Shown: positions 14,128 through 22,940 of the stretch, piece after piece
Position numbering within the stretch: position 1 is the stretch's first letter
Layout: each line of letters opens with the position of its first letter
Assembly: GCA_947630765.1 (NCBI GenBank)
Contig: CANRIX010000010.1
Coordinates: 1-64,000, forward strand
Direction: 5' to 3'
Length of the DNA: 64,000 bases
From: an uncultured Clostridia bacterium
GTDB lineage: Bacteria; Bacillota; Clostridia; Oscillospirales; CAG-382
The notes under the pieces: generated by a model
What the model was told of the DNA's origin: nothing
Seen by the model: the letters and a program-made list of their open reading frames with translations, nothing else
The model's database searches: none
Position numbers and translations under genes: made by a program

Positions 14128-14340
14128 ATGATGCCGCTGATATTCGCCACGGTCGGCGAGGAAATGATCATCAAAAAGGTGGGCGGGACCCCGGAGGTCA
14201 AGAAGCATCTGGAAACGCTCGGGTTCGTCGTCGGCGGGAGCGTGACCGTCATCAACACGATCGGCGGGAACGTGATCGTCAACGTCAAGGAGTCCCGCAT
14301 CGCGATCAGCGAGCAGATGGCCCGGAAAATCATGGTTTGA
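14128..14340 (+). CDS. FeoA-domain protein 1
   Basis: The 70-residue protein is a small SH3-like FeoA domain: IFATVGEEMIIKKVGGTPEVKKHLETLGFVVGGSVTVINTIGGNVIVNVKESRIAISEQMARKIMV. FeoA is a cytosolic partner of the iron(II) transporter FeoB. It is the first gene of the operon; CGGAG lies very close to ATG 14128, so the next codon (ATG 14131) may be the real start. Two tandem FeoA proteins before FeoB are common in Clostridia. Confidence 0.9.
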   Translation: MMPLIFATVGEEMIIKKVGGTPEVKKHLETLGFVVGGSVTVINTIGGNVIVNVKESRIAISEQMARKIMV

Positions 14341-14364
14341 AGAGATACAGGAGGGAAACGGCAG

Positions 14365-14586
14365 ATGAAAACGCTCAGAGAGGTTTCGATCGGGGAAACG
14401 GTCCGCGTCGTCCGGCTCCACGGAGAGGGCGCGGTGAAGCGCCGGATCATGGACATGGGCATCACGCGGGGCGTGGAGGTTCACGTTCGCAAGGTCGCGC
14501 CGCTGGGGGATCCGATCGAAGTGACCGTGCGGGGGTACGAATTGTCCCTGCGGAAGGCGGACGCGGAAATGATCGAGGTCGAATAA
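14365..14586 (+). CDS. FeoA-domain protein 2
   Basis: The 73-residue protein is a second FeoA: LREVSIGETVRVVRLHGEGAVKRRIMDMGITRGVEVHVRKVAPLGDPIEVTVRGYELSLRKADAEMIEVE. It keeps the RRRIMDMGI-type and PLGDP motifs better than the first copy and is thus the canonical FeoA. It follows FeoA1 by 24 bases with GGAGGG before ATG 14365. A GC-rich hairpin (14602-14620) and the second iron-box-like repeat separate it from feoB. Confidence 0.92.
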   Translation: MKTLREVSIGETVRVVRLHGEGAVKRRIMDMGITRGVEVHVRKVAPLGDPIEVTVRGYELSLRKADAEMIEVE

Positions 14587-14637
14587 GGCTCGGCAAAGGT
14601 TCCGGGACGGACTGTCCCGGCGATTTTCGGGCGGTCG

Positions 14638-14653
14638 GTTAGCAAACGCTAAC
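14638..14653 (+). promoter_or_regulatory. Iron-box-like inverted repeat 2, before feoB
   Basis: GTTAG-N6-CTAAC, the same half-sites and spacing as at 14077-14092, lies 32 bases before the feoB start and may mark an internal regulated promoter. Confidence 0.55.
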
Positions 14654-14684
14654 GACGCTGAAAACAGGAAAGAGAGGAAGGCAT

Positions 14685-17138
14685 ATGGAATTGCGAATCG
14701 CCCTCGCGGGCAACCCGAACTGCGGCAAAACGACGCTGTTCAACGCGCTGACCGGCTCGAACCAGTTCGTCGGCAACTGGCCGGGCGTAACGGTGGAAAA
14801 GAAGGAAGGCAAACTCAAAAAGCACGACGGCGTGACGGTCACGGACCTGCCGGGCATCTATTCGCTGTCGCCGTACACGCTCGAGGAGGTCGTCGCACGG
14901 AATTACCTCGTCGGCGAGCGGCCGGACGTGATCCTCAACATCATCGACGGCACGAACCTCGAGCGGAACCTGTACCTGACGACGCAGCTGACGGAGCTGG
15001 GGATCCCGGTCGTCATCGCGGTCAACATGATGGACGTCGTCGAAAAGAACGGCGACCGCATCGACACGGAGGAGCTGTCCCGTCAGCTCGGCTGCAAGGT
15101 CGTCTGCATCTCGGCGCTGAAGGGCACGGGGCTGACGGAAGCGGCGGAAGCCGCCATGCACGCGGCCGCGAACACGAAAACCGTCCCACACCACACGTTT
15201 TCCGGCGCCGTCGAGCACGCCATCGCGCATATCGAGGAGGCCGCCGTGCATACCATGCCGGAGGAGCAGCAGCGCTGGTACGCGATCAAGATCTTCGAGC
15301 GGGACGAAAAGGTGCTCGAACGGCTGCGCCTGCCGGAAGCCACGCTTTCGCACATCGAATCCGACATCAAGGCGGCGGAGGAGGAGCTCGACGACGACGC
15401 GGAAAGCATCATCACCAACGAGCGCTATATCTACATCGCGTCGGTCATCAAGGCGTGCTACCATAAGCGGAGCGCCGGCAGGCTGACGGTGTCGGACAAG
15501 ATCGACCGGGTCGTCACCAACCGCTTCGCGGCTCTGCCGATCTTCGCGGTCATCATGTTCCTTGTCTACTATATTTCCGTTTCGACGGTCGGTTCGTTCG
15601 CGACGGACTGGGCGAACGACGGGGTGTTCGGCGACGGCTGGCACCTGTTCGGGATCGGCTCCGGTGATTACGACGACGCGATGAACGCGTATGCGGAGGA
15701 GAACCTTTGGACCGACGAAATGCGGACGCTCGTGAATGCCGCCGTCGAAGCGGACGTCGTCGGCGCGGAGGATCTGCAGGGCGCGATCGAGGACGGCGAT
15801 TTCGCCGCGTTCGACGAGGCGTACGGCTCCTACGCGGACGCACTCGCGGAGGAAGGATTCGATCTTTCCGGCATCTACGACGCGGCGCTCGGCGAGGACG
15901 TCGAGGGCGTTCCCGCGCCGGAGGATTACCCGGTCTGGGTGCCGGGCATCCCGGTGCTGGTCGAGCGCGGTCTTGACGCGGCGGGCACGCCCGAATGGCT
16001 CAACAGCCTGCTTTTGGACGGCATCATCGGCGGCGTCGGCGCGGTGCTCGGCTTCGTGCCGCAGATGGTCGTGCTGTTCCTGTTCCTCGCGTTTTTGGAA
16101 TCCTGCGGGTATATGGCGCGGATCGCGTTCGTCATGGACCGCATCTTCCGGAAGTTCGGGCTGTCCGGCAAGTCCTTCATCCCGATGCTGATCGGCACCG
16201 GCTGCGGTGTGCCGGGAATCATGGCGTCGCGGACCATCGAAAACGAGCGGGACCGCCGCATGACCATCATGACGACGACGTTCATTCCGTGCGGCGCGAA
16301 ACTGCCGATCATCGCGCTCATCGCGTCGGCGCTGTTCGGCGGCGCGTGGTGGGTCGCGCCCTCGGCGTACTTCGTCGGTGCGGCGGCGATCATCGTTTCC
16401 GGCGTCATGCTCAAGAAGACGCGTCCGTTCTCCGGCGACCCGGCGCCGTTCGTCATGGAACTGCCCGCGTACCACTGGCCGACGGTCTCCAACCTGCTTC
16501 GGTCCATGTGGGAGCGCTGCTGGTCCTTCATCAAGAAGGCCGGGACCATCATCCTGCTTTCCTCGCTGGTCATTTGGGCGGGTTCGTCGTTCGGCGTGGT
16601 GGACGGCAGCTTCCTGTTTGACCCGGAAATGGAGCTGGAAAGCAGCATCCTCGGCATCGTCGGCGGTGCGATCTGCTGGATCTTTGCCCCGCTCGGCTTC
16701 GGGACCATCAAGGCGGCCATCGCGACGATCATGGGTCTGGTTGCGAAGGAGGAAGTCGTCGGCGTGTTCGGCGTGCTGGACTTCGAGGGGATGACGCAGC
16801 TTGCGGCATATTCCTTCCTCGTGTTCAACCTGCTCTGCGCGCCCTGCTTCGCCGCGATCGGCGCGATCCGCCGCGAGATGAACAGCGGAAAGTGGACGCT
16901 GTTCGCGATCGGGTACCAGTGCGTCTTTGCCTACGCGGTTTCGCTGATGATCTACAACTTCGGACTGCTGTTTACCGGCGGCATTTCTTCCGCGCCGCAG
17001 GTCGTCGCGCTGGTCGCTGCCCTGCTGGTGCTGGCGGGGATCCTGTTCCAGCTGTTCCGCCCGTACCGCGAAGCCACCCGTCTGACCGTCGGGGAAAAGT
17101 CCGCGTCGGCGGAAACCAACGAAACCACCAACGTATAG
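14685..17138 (+). CDS. feoB: Ferrous iron transport protein B
   Basis: The 817-residue protein has the N-terminal G domain (G1 GNPNCGKTT 9-17, G2 region NWPGVTVEKKEG, G3 DLPGIYSLSPY, G4 NMMD), a helical GDI-like domain and a polytopic C-terminal half with two Gate regions (GTGCGVPGIMASRT and the later LCAPCFAAIGAI). It takes up Fe2+ across the membrane. Between the first membrane helix and the next lies an acidic insertion of ~110 residues (about 310-425, rich in D/E and Y), which makes it longer than the usual 650-770. Start ATG 14685 follows AGAGAGGAAGG. Confidence 0.96.
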   Translation: MELRIALAGNPNCGKTTLFNALTGSNQFVGNWPGVTVEKKEGKLKKHDGVTVTDLPGIYSLSPYTLEEVVARNYLVGERPDVILNIIDGTNLERNLYLTTQLTELGIPVVIAVNMMDVVEKNGDRIDTEELSRQLGCKVVCISALKGTGLTEAAEAAMHAAANTKTVPHHTFSGAVEHAIAHIEEAAVHTMPEEQQRWYAIKIFERDEKVLERLRLPEATLSHIESDIKAAEEELDDDAESIITNERYIYIASVIKACYHKRSAGRLTVSDKIDRVVTNRFAALPIFAVIMFLVYYISVSTVGSFATDWANDGVFGDGWHLFGIGSGDYDDAMNAYAEENLWTDEMRTLVNAAVEADVVGAEDLQGAIEDGDFAAFDEAYGSYADALAEEGFDLSGIYDAALGEDVEGVPAPEDYPVWVPGIPVLVERGLDAAGTPEWLNSLLLDGIIGGVGAVLGFVPQMVVLFLFLAFLESCGYMARIAFVMDRIFRKFGLSGKSFIPMLIGTGCGVPGIMASRTIENERDRRMTIMTTTFIPCGAKLPIIALIASALFGGAWWVAPSAYFVGAAAIIVSGVMLKKTRPFSGDPAPFVMELPAYHWPTVSNLLRSMWERCWSFIKKAGTIILLSSLVIWAGSSFGVVDGSFLFDPEMELESSILGIVGGAICWIFAPLGFGTIKAAIATIMGLVAKEEVVGVFGVLDFEGMTQLAAYSFLVFNLLCAPCFAAIGAIRREMNSGKWTLFAIGYQCVFAYAVSLMIYNFGLLFTGGISSAPQVVALVAALLVLAGILFQLFRPYREATRLTVGEKSASAETNETTNV

Positions 17139-17174
17139 GGGTTCGCAGAGAATTCCTGAAAGGGGAGAGCGTAT

Positions 17175-17363
17175 ATGCAATGGTTGACGGAAAACCTCGC
17201 GACGATCCTCATTTGTCTGGTTTTGGCGGGGATCGTGTGCGCCGTCGTCGTCAGTATGGTGCGCGGACGAAAACGGGGCGGGTCCTGCGGCTCTTGCGGG
17301 TCGTGCGGGTCCTGTCCGATGGGCGGCGCCTGCGGGCGTAAGAAGGGGGATGGTCCGTCGTGA
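17175..17363 (+). CDS. FeoB-associated Cys-rich membrane protein
   Basis: The 62-residue protein has one membrane helix (about 8-28) followed by a basic stop-transfer and a cysteine cluster CGSCGSCGSCPMGGAC. Small membrane proteins with such clusters often follow feoB in Clostridia and are named FeoB-associated Cys-rich proteins; they may deliver or sense Fe2+ at the cytosolic face. It starts at ATG 17175 after GGGGAG and its end overlaps the next gene by four bases. Confidence 0.88.
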   Translation: MQWLTENLATILICLVLAGIVCAVVVSMVRGRKRGGSCGSCGSCGSCPMGGACGRKKGDGPS

Positions 17364-17635
17364 CGCGGATCACGGTACAGATCGACGGGATGCGGTGCGG
17401 GATGTGCGAATCCCACATCAACGACGCGATCCGTCGGAACTTTCGGGTCAAAAAAGTCGCGTCCTCTCACGCGAAAGGCACCTGCGTCCTGTTTGCTGAG
17501 GAAGACATCCCAGACGACGCGCTTCGTGCGGCGATCCAACCGACCGGGTACCGCGTGCTCGCCGTCCGGCGCGAGGACGCGGGCGGAAAACCGGCGGAAA
17601 AGAAAGGGCTTTTCGCCTTTCTGCGTCGTTCGTGA
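17360..17635 (+). CDS. Heavy-metal-associated (HMA) domain protein, GTG start
   Basis: The 91-residue protein has a ferredoxin-like HMA fold with the metal-binding motif GMRCGMCESHI at the N-terminus and PTGYRV near the end, followed by a basic tail. HMA proteins carry copper-type ions through CxxC. Its GTG start overlaps the end of the Cys-rich gene (GTGA), so it is part of the feo operon, where a metallochaperone is not usual. Whether it binds iron, copper or another ion cannot be read. Confidence 0.85.
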   Translation: MTRITVQIDGMRCGMCESHINDAIRRNFRVKKVASSHAKGTCVLFAEEDIPDDALRAAIQPTGYRVLAVRREDAGGKPAEKKGLFAFLRRS

Positions 17636-17644
17636 GCATATGGC

Positions 17645-17676
17645 AAAAACCCGACGGGAAATCCCGTCGGGTTTTT
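17645..17676. terminator. Terminator of the feo operon
   Basis: AAAAACCCGACGGG (17645-17658), loop AAAT, CCCGTCGGGTTTTT (17663-17676); symmetrical, very strong. Confidence 0.92.
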
Positions 17677-17730
17677 CACGGGCGAGCATTTCCCCGCATA
17701 TGCTGGCAAAAGAAAGGAAGGAATCGATTG

Positions 17731-18474
17731 ATGGCAGAACTTTTTTTGAGCCCGTCCACGCAGGAATACAACCTATACTACGACAACAGCGGCAGCGAAG
17801 AGTATTACATGAACCTGATCGCCGACGCGATGGAACCCTATCTGACCGCGTCCGGCATCCCCTTCACCCGCAACGACCCGAGCGGCACGGTGGGCAACTC
17901 CGTCCGCCAGTCGAACGCGGGCAACTACACCCTGCACCTCGCCTTGCATTCCAACGCCTCCGGCTCCGCGAACCCCGGATCCCAGCAGGGCACCGACGTC
18001 TACTACTACGCCACCAGCACCCGCGGCAAGCAGGCGGCGGAACTGTTCGCGCAGAATCTGCGGGACATCTATCCGACCCCGTCCCGCGTCCGGGCGCTCC
18101 CGACGACCTCGCTCTACGAACTGCGCAACACCCGTGCGCCCGCGATCCTCATCGAGCTCGCCTACCACGACAACCCCGCCGACGCGGAATGGATCAAGTC
18201 CAATATCCGGCGCATCGCCCGCAACCTTTCCCTGTCGGTCGCGGAGTACTTCGGCGTGCCGCTGGTGGACCCGGAACCGCTTCGGACCGGCGTGGTGCGC
18301 ACGGAGGGCGGGCGGCTCAATATCCGCAGTCAGCCCAACACCTCCTCGCAGGTTCTCGGGCAGATCCCGAACGGCACCGAGGTGACGGTCACCGGGCAGG
18401 ACGGCAACTGGTACGTCGTGCAGTACGACGGCGTCACCGGCTATGTGTTCGGGCAGTATCTGTCGTTGCAGTAG
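17731..18474 (+). CDS. N-acetylmuramoyl-L-alanine amidase (Amidase_3) with SH3 domain
   Basis: The 247-residue protein begins FLSPSTQEYNLYYDNSGSEEYYMNLIADAM and contains LHLALHSNAS (zinc His), GTDVYYY and ILIELAYHDN (catalytic Glu), the layout of Amidase_3 cell-wall hydrolases of Clostridia. A bacterial SH3 domain (about 190-245: LNIRSQPNTSSQVLGQIPNGTEVTV...GYVFGQYL) follows for wall binding. There is no signal peptide, so it may be released by mother-cell lysis or another route. ATG 17731 follows AAAGGAAGG. Confidence 0.9.
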   Translation: MAELFLSPSTQEYNLYYDNSGSEEYYMNLIADAMEPYLTASGIPFTRNDPSGTVGNSVRQSNAGNYTLHLALHSNASGSANPGSQQGTDVYYYATSTRGKQAAELFAQNLRDIYPTPSRVRALPTTSLYELRNTRAPAILIELAYHDNPADAEWIKSNIRRIARNLSLSVAEYFGVPLVDPEPLRTGVVRTEGGRLNIRSQPNTSSQVLGQIPNGTEVTVTGQDGNWYVVQYDGVTGYVFGQYLSLQ

Positions 18475-18489
18475 GATTCTTTTTGCAAG

Positions 18490-18516
18490 GCGCCCTCCGC
18501 GCGGGGGCGCTTTTTT
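18490..18516 (+). terminator. Terminator after the amidase
   Basis: GCGCCC (18490-18495) pairs with GGGCGC (18505-18510), followed by TTTTTT. Confidence 0.88.
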
Positions 18517-18576
18517 GTGGAAAGCCGTTTTTACATCTTTTTTACATTTTTTAAGGGCGGATTTGTTCGACTGGGG

Positions 18577-18606
18577 TTGACATAACGCGTCAGAATATGC
18601 TATACT
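18577..18606 (+). promoter_or_regulatory. Sigma-A promoter of the C39/GH25 gene
   Basis: TTGACA (18577-18582), 18 bases ending ATATGC, TATACT (18601-18606). Confidence 0.85.
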
Positions 18607-18641
18607 GAATACGACGTTGCTCGAAATGGGGGTCGGTTTGG

Positions 18642-20792
18642 TTGAAAAGACGAATTCTGTGCGCATTCCTTGCAGCGGTGCTGCTGGCGGGCTTGGTCCC
18701 GCTGTCCGCGCTCGCGTTCGGACATTCGGCGACGACCCCGCTGCCGGACGGGTTGTACAAGTCCTGGAAACAGACGGACGAGCGCTGGCGGGACCTGGTC
18801 ATCGGCAAGGACCCGTGGACGGACGGCGCCGGCAACCGACACGAGGAGGAAACGATGGGTCACGCGGGCTGCCTGATCGCTTCTATGGCGATCCTGTCCC
18901 GCGCCTATGGGTTGACGCTGAAGGACGGCACGGAGATCACGCCGCTCACCCTCGGCAGCACGATGTACGATAACGGAAGCTGCCAGTACCTCACCGAGCG
19001 CGGCGGGGCGAGATACACGACCGCCTTCGACGCGTTGATCCCAGGTGTGCGGTATGTAGGTCTTGAACAGCCGGGCAACCCGACAAGCCGCATCACGCAG
19101 CTGCTGTCCGACGCGAACAGGGAATACGTCATCATCGCCGGCGTCAACAACGGGGGACACTATGTCGCGGTGGACTATGTGGAAAACGGGAAGGTACATA
19201 TCTGCGACTCCGGTTACAACCGCACGCTGCTTTCGGAATACAGCGTTCACTGTCTGATCGTTTATACGGTGGACGAGCAGTACGTCGATCCGGGTGCGTC
19301 CGCGCATCCCGCGTCCTCGCTGTGGGTTGTGACGGAGGATGCCGGCGTGCGCGTCCGCACGGAGCCGAGCACCAACGCCGAGATCCTATATACCTACTCG
19401 AAGGGAACGCAGATCGAAGTGCTGGAAACGGTAGAAGCGGACGGCTACCTGTGGGGCAGACATGCCGCCGGCTGGTCCGCGCTGCGGATGCTGAACGGGG
19501 AGGAAGTCTATTGCGTCCCGGTTCAGACGGACGAACAATTCACCGTGACCTACCACACCAACGGCGGGATCGGTGGACCCGCGCCGCAACAGAAAGCGGT
19601 GGGGACCGATCTGCGGCTCTCGTCCGATGCGCCGAGCAAGAAGGGGTATCGGTTCCTCGGCTGGTCGACGGACCCTTCCGCAGTTTCGGCGGAGTATGTG
19701 CCGGGCGGTTGGTACCGCGCGGACGCGTCGGCGGCGCTGTACGCGGTATGGATGCCGGAGAGCGACCTGTTCGGTTTCGGGATCGACGTTTCCGCCCATC
19801 AGGGGAATGTGGATTGGAAAAAGGTCGCGTCCGACGGGATCAAGTTCGTTATTCTGCGGGCGGGCACGTCCAAGGGCAAGGACGAGCGGTTCGAGGAGAA
19901 TTATCGCGGGGCGAAGGCCGCAGGGCTGCATGTCGGCAGTTACTTCTATTCCTACGCCCTGACCGAATCGGAAATGCAGAAGGACGCAGCGGATTTCCGC
20001 TCGTATCTTGCCGGAAAGACCTTTGATATGCCGGTCTATCTGGATTTGGAAACCGAAGAGCAGGCGAAGCTTTCGGCGGAGAAGCTGGTGCAGATGGCGC
20101 TGGGTTTCCAAGCGACGATGGAGGACGCGGGGCTGTTCTGCGGCGTATACAGCAGTTCCTCTTGGTTCGACACGAAGCTCAACGGCGATCGGCTCGGCGG
20201 GCGGTCCTACCTTTGGGTCGCGCAATGGACCGCGAGCGGGACGCTTTCCCAGAATATGAGCCAAAACTACGGGCTGTACCAGTACTCCGAAACCGGCCAC
20301 GTCGACGGGATCTCGACGACCGTCGATTTGGACGTCTGCTACCTCGATTATCCGACGCTGCTCGCGAATACGGAGACGAACCGCCCGGCGGACCCGGTGC
20401 CGACGCCGGAGTCCGGGTTGAATGTGTGCGAAGGGATCGTGTATGGGGGGGAACCCGGCATGACCGCGCAGGAATGGACTGCGCTGTTCGTGGGTTCGGT
20501 GAAATTCCGGCGCGTCGACGGGACGCTGATGGAGCCGGAGGAAACCGTTTGCACCGGCTGCGAGGTGGAATATGAAGGCAGATCCTTTCCGATCGGCGTG
20601 CGCGGGGACGTGAACGGCGACGGGAAAACGAATTCGATGGACTACATGCTGGTCAAGCGGTGCGTGCTGGGCACCTTCGCGCTGGAGGGCGGGGCGTACT
20701 ACGCCGGCTGTCTGCACGGAGAGAAGCTCAGTGCCACCGATTATATGCTGCTGAAACGCCATGTGCTCGGGACGTTCAATCTGTACGGGTGA
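18642..20792 (+). CDS. Secreted multidomain protein: C39-like peptidase, SH3, Listeria-type repeat, GH25 lysozyme, dockerin
   Basis: The 716-residue protein begins with a signal peptide (cleavage near ALAFG, about 26). Next come a C39-like cysteine peptidase fold (KQTDERW...MGHAGCLIASMAIL... GHYVAVDYV, about 40-205), an SH3-type domain (about 225-285), an InlB/Listeria-Bacteroides repeat (VTYHTNGGIGGPAP...GYRFLGWST, about 300-365) and a GH25 lysozyme (FGIDVSAHQGNVDWKKV, YLDLETEE, about 372-575). A C-terminal type I dockerin has two calcium loops (DVNGDGKTNSMDYML... and LSATDYMLLKRHVLGTF). It should cut peptidoglycan and dock to a cohesin. TTG 18642 is the start (KRRILCAF follows). Its own promoter and terminator make it monocistronic. 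Confidence 0.9.
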   Translation: MKRRILCAFLAAVLLAGLVPLSALAFGHSATTPLPDGLYKSWKQTDERWRDLVIGKDPWTDGAGNRHEEETMGHAGCLIASMAILSRAYGLTLKDGTEITPLTLGSTMYDNGSCQYLTERGGARYTTAFDALIPGVRYVGLEQPGNPTSRITQLLSDANREYVIIAGVNNGGHYVAVDYVENGKVHICDSGYNRTLLSEYSVHCLIVYTVDEQYVDPGASAHPASSLWVVTEDAGVRVRTEPSTNAEILYTYSKGTQIEVLETVEADGYLWGRHAAGWSALRMLNGEEVYCVPVQTDEQFTVTYHTNGGIGGPAPQQKAVGTDLRLSSDAPSKKGYRFLGWSTDPSAVSAEYVPGGWYRADASAALYAVWMPESDLFGFGIDVSAHQGNVDWKKVASDGIKFVILRAGTSKGKDERFEENYRGAKAAGLHVGSYFYSYALTESEMQKDAADFRSYLAGKTFDMPVYLDLETEEQAKLSAEKLVQMALGFQATMEDAGLFCGVYSSSSWFDTKLNGDRLGGRSYLWVAQWTASGTLSQNMSQNYGLYQYSETGHVDGISTTVDLDVCYLDYPTLLANTETNRPADPVPTPESGLNVCEGIVYGGEPGMTAQEWTALFVGSVKFRRVDGTLMEPEETVCTGCEVEYEGRSFPIGVRGDVNGDGKTNSMDYMLVKRCVLGTFALEGGAYYAGCLHGEKLSATDYMLLKRHVLGTFNLYG

Positions 20793-20804
20793 AAAAACAA
20801 ACAA

Positions 20805-20838
20805 AAAACGGACGCTTTCATCGGAAAACGTCCGTTTT
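20805..20838 (+). terminator. Terminator after the dockerin protein
   Basis: AAAACGGACG (20805-20814) pairs with CGTCCGTTTT (20829-20838). Confidence 0.85.
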
Positions 20839-20867
20839 AGTCTGTCGAAAAAAGGTCGCATGAAGAA

Positions 20868-21098
20868 AAATACAATTAAAATATCGTCCCGTAGGCGGAC
20901 ATGCGCCGCCGGAGGGGCTCCTTAAGAGAAAAACGGCGAAGGCGGCGTCAGAAGTGGCGCAAGCCGAGCCGCTTTTCGATGAAAAGGGGGTATTCGCTAT
21001 TCAAAGCGGCAAGCCGCTTTGAATGAGAAAACACGGAGCAAGGCGGAGCGTACGAAGTGCGCAAAGTCGCCGCGACCGTGTTTGTCCCCCGAAAATCG
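20868..21098 (-). repeat. Dispersed intergenic repeat, copy 1
   Basis: Read on the reverse strand this ~230-base unit matches 38604-38849 and, over its core, 42870-43060. The core is GGCTCGGCTTGCGCCA..TTCTGACGCCGCCTTCGCCG then TTTTCTCTTAAGG; a short AT-rich tail (ATATTTTAATTGTATTTTT) closes it. It contains a perfect 12-bp hairpin (20999-21010 with 21013-21024) and a second hairpin around 20889-20917. No gene is visible in 20839-21101. Confidence 0.8.
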
Positions 21099-21101
21099 TT
21101 T

Positions 21102-22031
21102 TTATTCGCCCTTGACGAGCCGTTCGATCTCGCCCGCGAAATCGTCCTCGCGCTTCTCGAGACCTTCGCCGCGTTCGTACTTGACGAACGAGCTGATCGC
21201 GAGCTTGCCGCCGAGCGCCTTGCCGGTCGCCTCGGTATACTGCGCGACGGTCATCTTGTCCTCCTTGACGTAATCCTGGTCAAGCAGGCAGGCGGTCTCG
21301 TAGAACTTGTTGAGACGACCCTCGATCATCTTTTCCTTGATGGCTTCCGGCTTGGAAGCATTCTTCGGGTCGTTGTTGATCTGGGTCAGGGCAATCTCCT
21401 TCTCGCTCGCCAGGACGTCCTCCGGGACGCAGTGGCGGCAGACGTAGGTCGGGTTCATCGCGACGATCTGCATGCAGATATTCTGCGCATACTCGGCGAA
21501 CGCCGGGTTGTTCGCGACCGCTTCGTCCGCCTCGAACTTCGTGACGCAGGCGGAGGAACCGCCGCCGTGGACGTAGGTGCCGGTCAACCCTTCGACGATG
21601 ACGAATCGGCGAATGGACATATTCTCGCCGATGGTGAAGATCTTGTCCTTCAGCGCCGCATCGACCGTCATTTCGCCGCCGTCAAACGGAAGCGCGAGCA
21701 GCGACGCGATGTCGGCGGGCTTGTTGGCGACGATGGTCCGCAGGATCCCCTGCACGAATTCCCGGAAGGTCGCGTTCTTCGCGACAAAATCGGTTTCCGC
21801 GTTGACTTCGACCATCGCGGTCATGCCGTTGGCGGTCAGGACGTCCACGACGCCTTCCGCCGCGACGCGGTCCGCCTTCTTCGCGGCGACCGAAAGCCCC
21901 TTCTCGCGGAGCACCTTGATCGCTTCGTCAAAATCGCCGTTCGCGGCGACCAGCGCCTTTTTGCATTCCATCATGCCCGCGCCGGTCTTCTTGCGCAGGT
22001 CCATAACCATTTTTGCGGAAATTTCTGCCAT
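21102..22031 (-). CDS. tsf: Translation elongation factor Ts
   Basis: The 309-residue protein begins MAEISAKMVMDLRKKTGAGMMECKKAL and contains the TDFVAKN motif, both diagnostic of EF-Ts, which exchanges GDP for GTP on EF-Tu. The length fits the long form. It is the second gene of the rpsB-tsf operon, 34 bases after rpsB, with GGAGG before its ATG. Confidence 0.97.
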   Translation of the reverse strand: MAEISAKMVMDLRKKTGAGMMECKKALVAANGDFDEAIKVLREKGLSVAAKKADRVAAEGVVDVLTANGMTAMVEVNAETDFVAKNATFREFVQGILRTIVANKPADIASLLALPFDGGEMTVDAALKDKIFTIGENMSIRRFVIVEGLTGTYVHGGGSSACVTKFEADEAVANNPAFAEYAQNICMQIVAMNPTYVCRHCVPEDVLASEKEIALTQINNDPKNASKPEAIKEKMIEGRLNKFYETACLLDQDYVKEDKMTVAQYTEATGKALGGKLAISSFVKYERGEGLEKREDDFAGEIERLVKGE

Positions 22032-22065
22032 TTTACAATTCCTCCTTAGCTATTCTCCGTTCCGA

Positions 22066-22800
22066 TCACTCCGCGGCAGGAGCGGGAGCGGCTTCTTCCG
22101 TCGAATCGGTGAACTGTTCGCCCTGACGACCTTCCAGCACCGCGTCCGCCATGACGGATGCGATCAGCTTGATGGCGCGGATCGCGTCGTCGTTGCCGGG
22201 AATGACCACGTCGATGACGTCCGGGTCGCAGTTGGTATCCACGATCGCGATGACCGGGATGCCCAGCTTCCGCGCTTCCTCGACCGCGTTGGTTTCCTTC
22301 TTCGGGTCGACCACGAAGATCGCCGAGGGAAGGGTCTTCATGTTCTTGATACCGCCGAGGTTCTTTTCGAGGTCGTTGGTCTGCTTCTGCAGAGCGGCGA
22401 CTTCCTTCTTCGGCAGCAGGTCGTATGTGCCGTCCTCCGCCATCTTCTGGAGGTTGTTGAGCTTGGTGATGGACTTCTTGATGGTCTTGAAGTTGGTCAT
22501 CATGCCGCCCAGCCAGCGGGTGTTGACATAGAACTGCTCGCACCGAAGCGCTTCCTCGCGGATCGCGTCCTGCGCCTGCTTCTTGGTTCCGACGAACAGA
22601 ATGCTGCCGCCGTCCGCGGCGATCTGGCGCACGAACAGGTACGCTTCCTCAATCTTCTTGACGGTCTTTTGCAGGTCGATGATATAGATCCCGTTCCGTT
22701 CGGTGAAGATATACTCCGCCATTTTCGGGTTCCACCGCCTGGTCGGGTGTCCGAAGTGGACGCCTGCTTCGAGCAGCTGCTTCATGGATACGACTGACAT
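22066..22800 (-). CDS. rpsB: Ribosomal protein uS2
   Basis: The 244-residue protein begins [27 protein letters not shown] and continues with [11 protein letters not shown] and [31 protein letters not shown], the conserved S2 signature. ATG 22800 is chosen because GGAGAA precedes it and the family starts here; the longer open frame upstream is leader. A -35/TATAAT promoter lies at 22941-22969, leaving a ~135-base leader that may carry an autoregulatory site. Confidence 0.97.
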   Translation of the reverse strand: MSVVSMKQLLEAGVHFGHPTRRWNPKMAEYIFTERNGIYIIDLQKTVKKIEEAYLFVRQIAADGGSILFVGTKKQAQDAIREEALRCEQFYVNTRWLGGMMTNFKTIKKSITKLNNLQKMAEDGTYDLLPKKEVAALQKQTNDLEKNLGGIKNMKTLPSAIFVVDPKKETNAVEEARKLGIPVIAIVDTNCDPDVIDVVIPGNDDAIRAIKLIASVMADAVLEGRQGEQFTDSTEEAAPAPAAE

Positions 22801-22940
22801 AGGTTTTTCTCCTTCTTTCGGGTTTGCCCCGCCACCGTTTTGGAATTTACGCCCCGTTTTCCCGGTTTCCCGGACCCGAACCGCGGACGCAGAACGGTGT
22901 GTGTACTTTTGCACGTCCCCTTTTTCGGACGTACTGCATG

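Noticed and set aside
14649-17180. A long reverse open frame opposite feoB
   Set aside because: It mirrors FeoB codons, has Arg/Asp/His-rich low-complexity sequence and no start signals.
20868-21098. CRISPR array or tandem repeat in the intergenic repeats
   Set aside because: The units are single copies far apart with internal hairpins, not short direct repeats with spacers; no cas gene is present.
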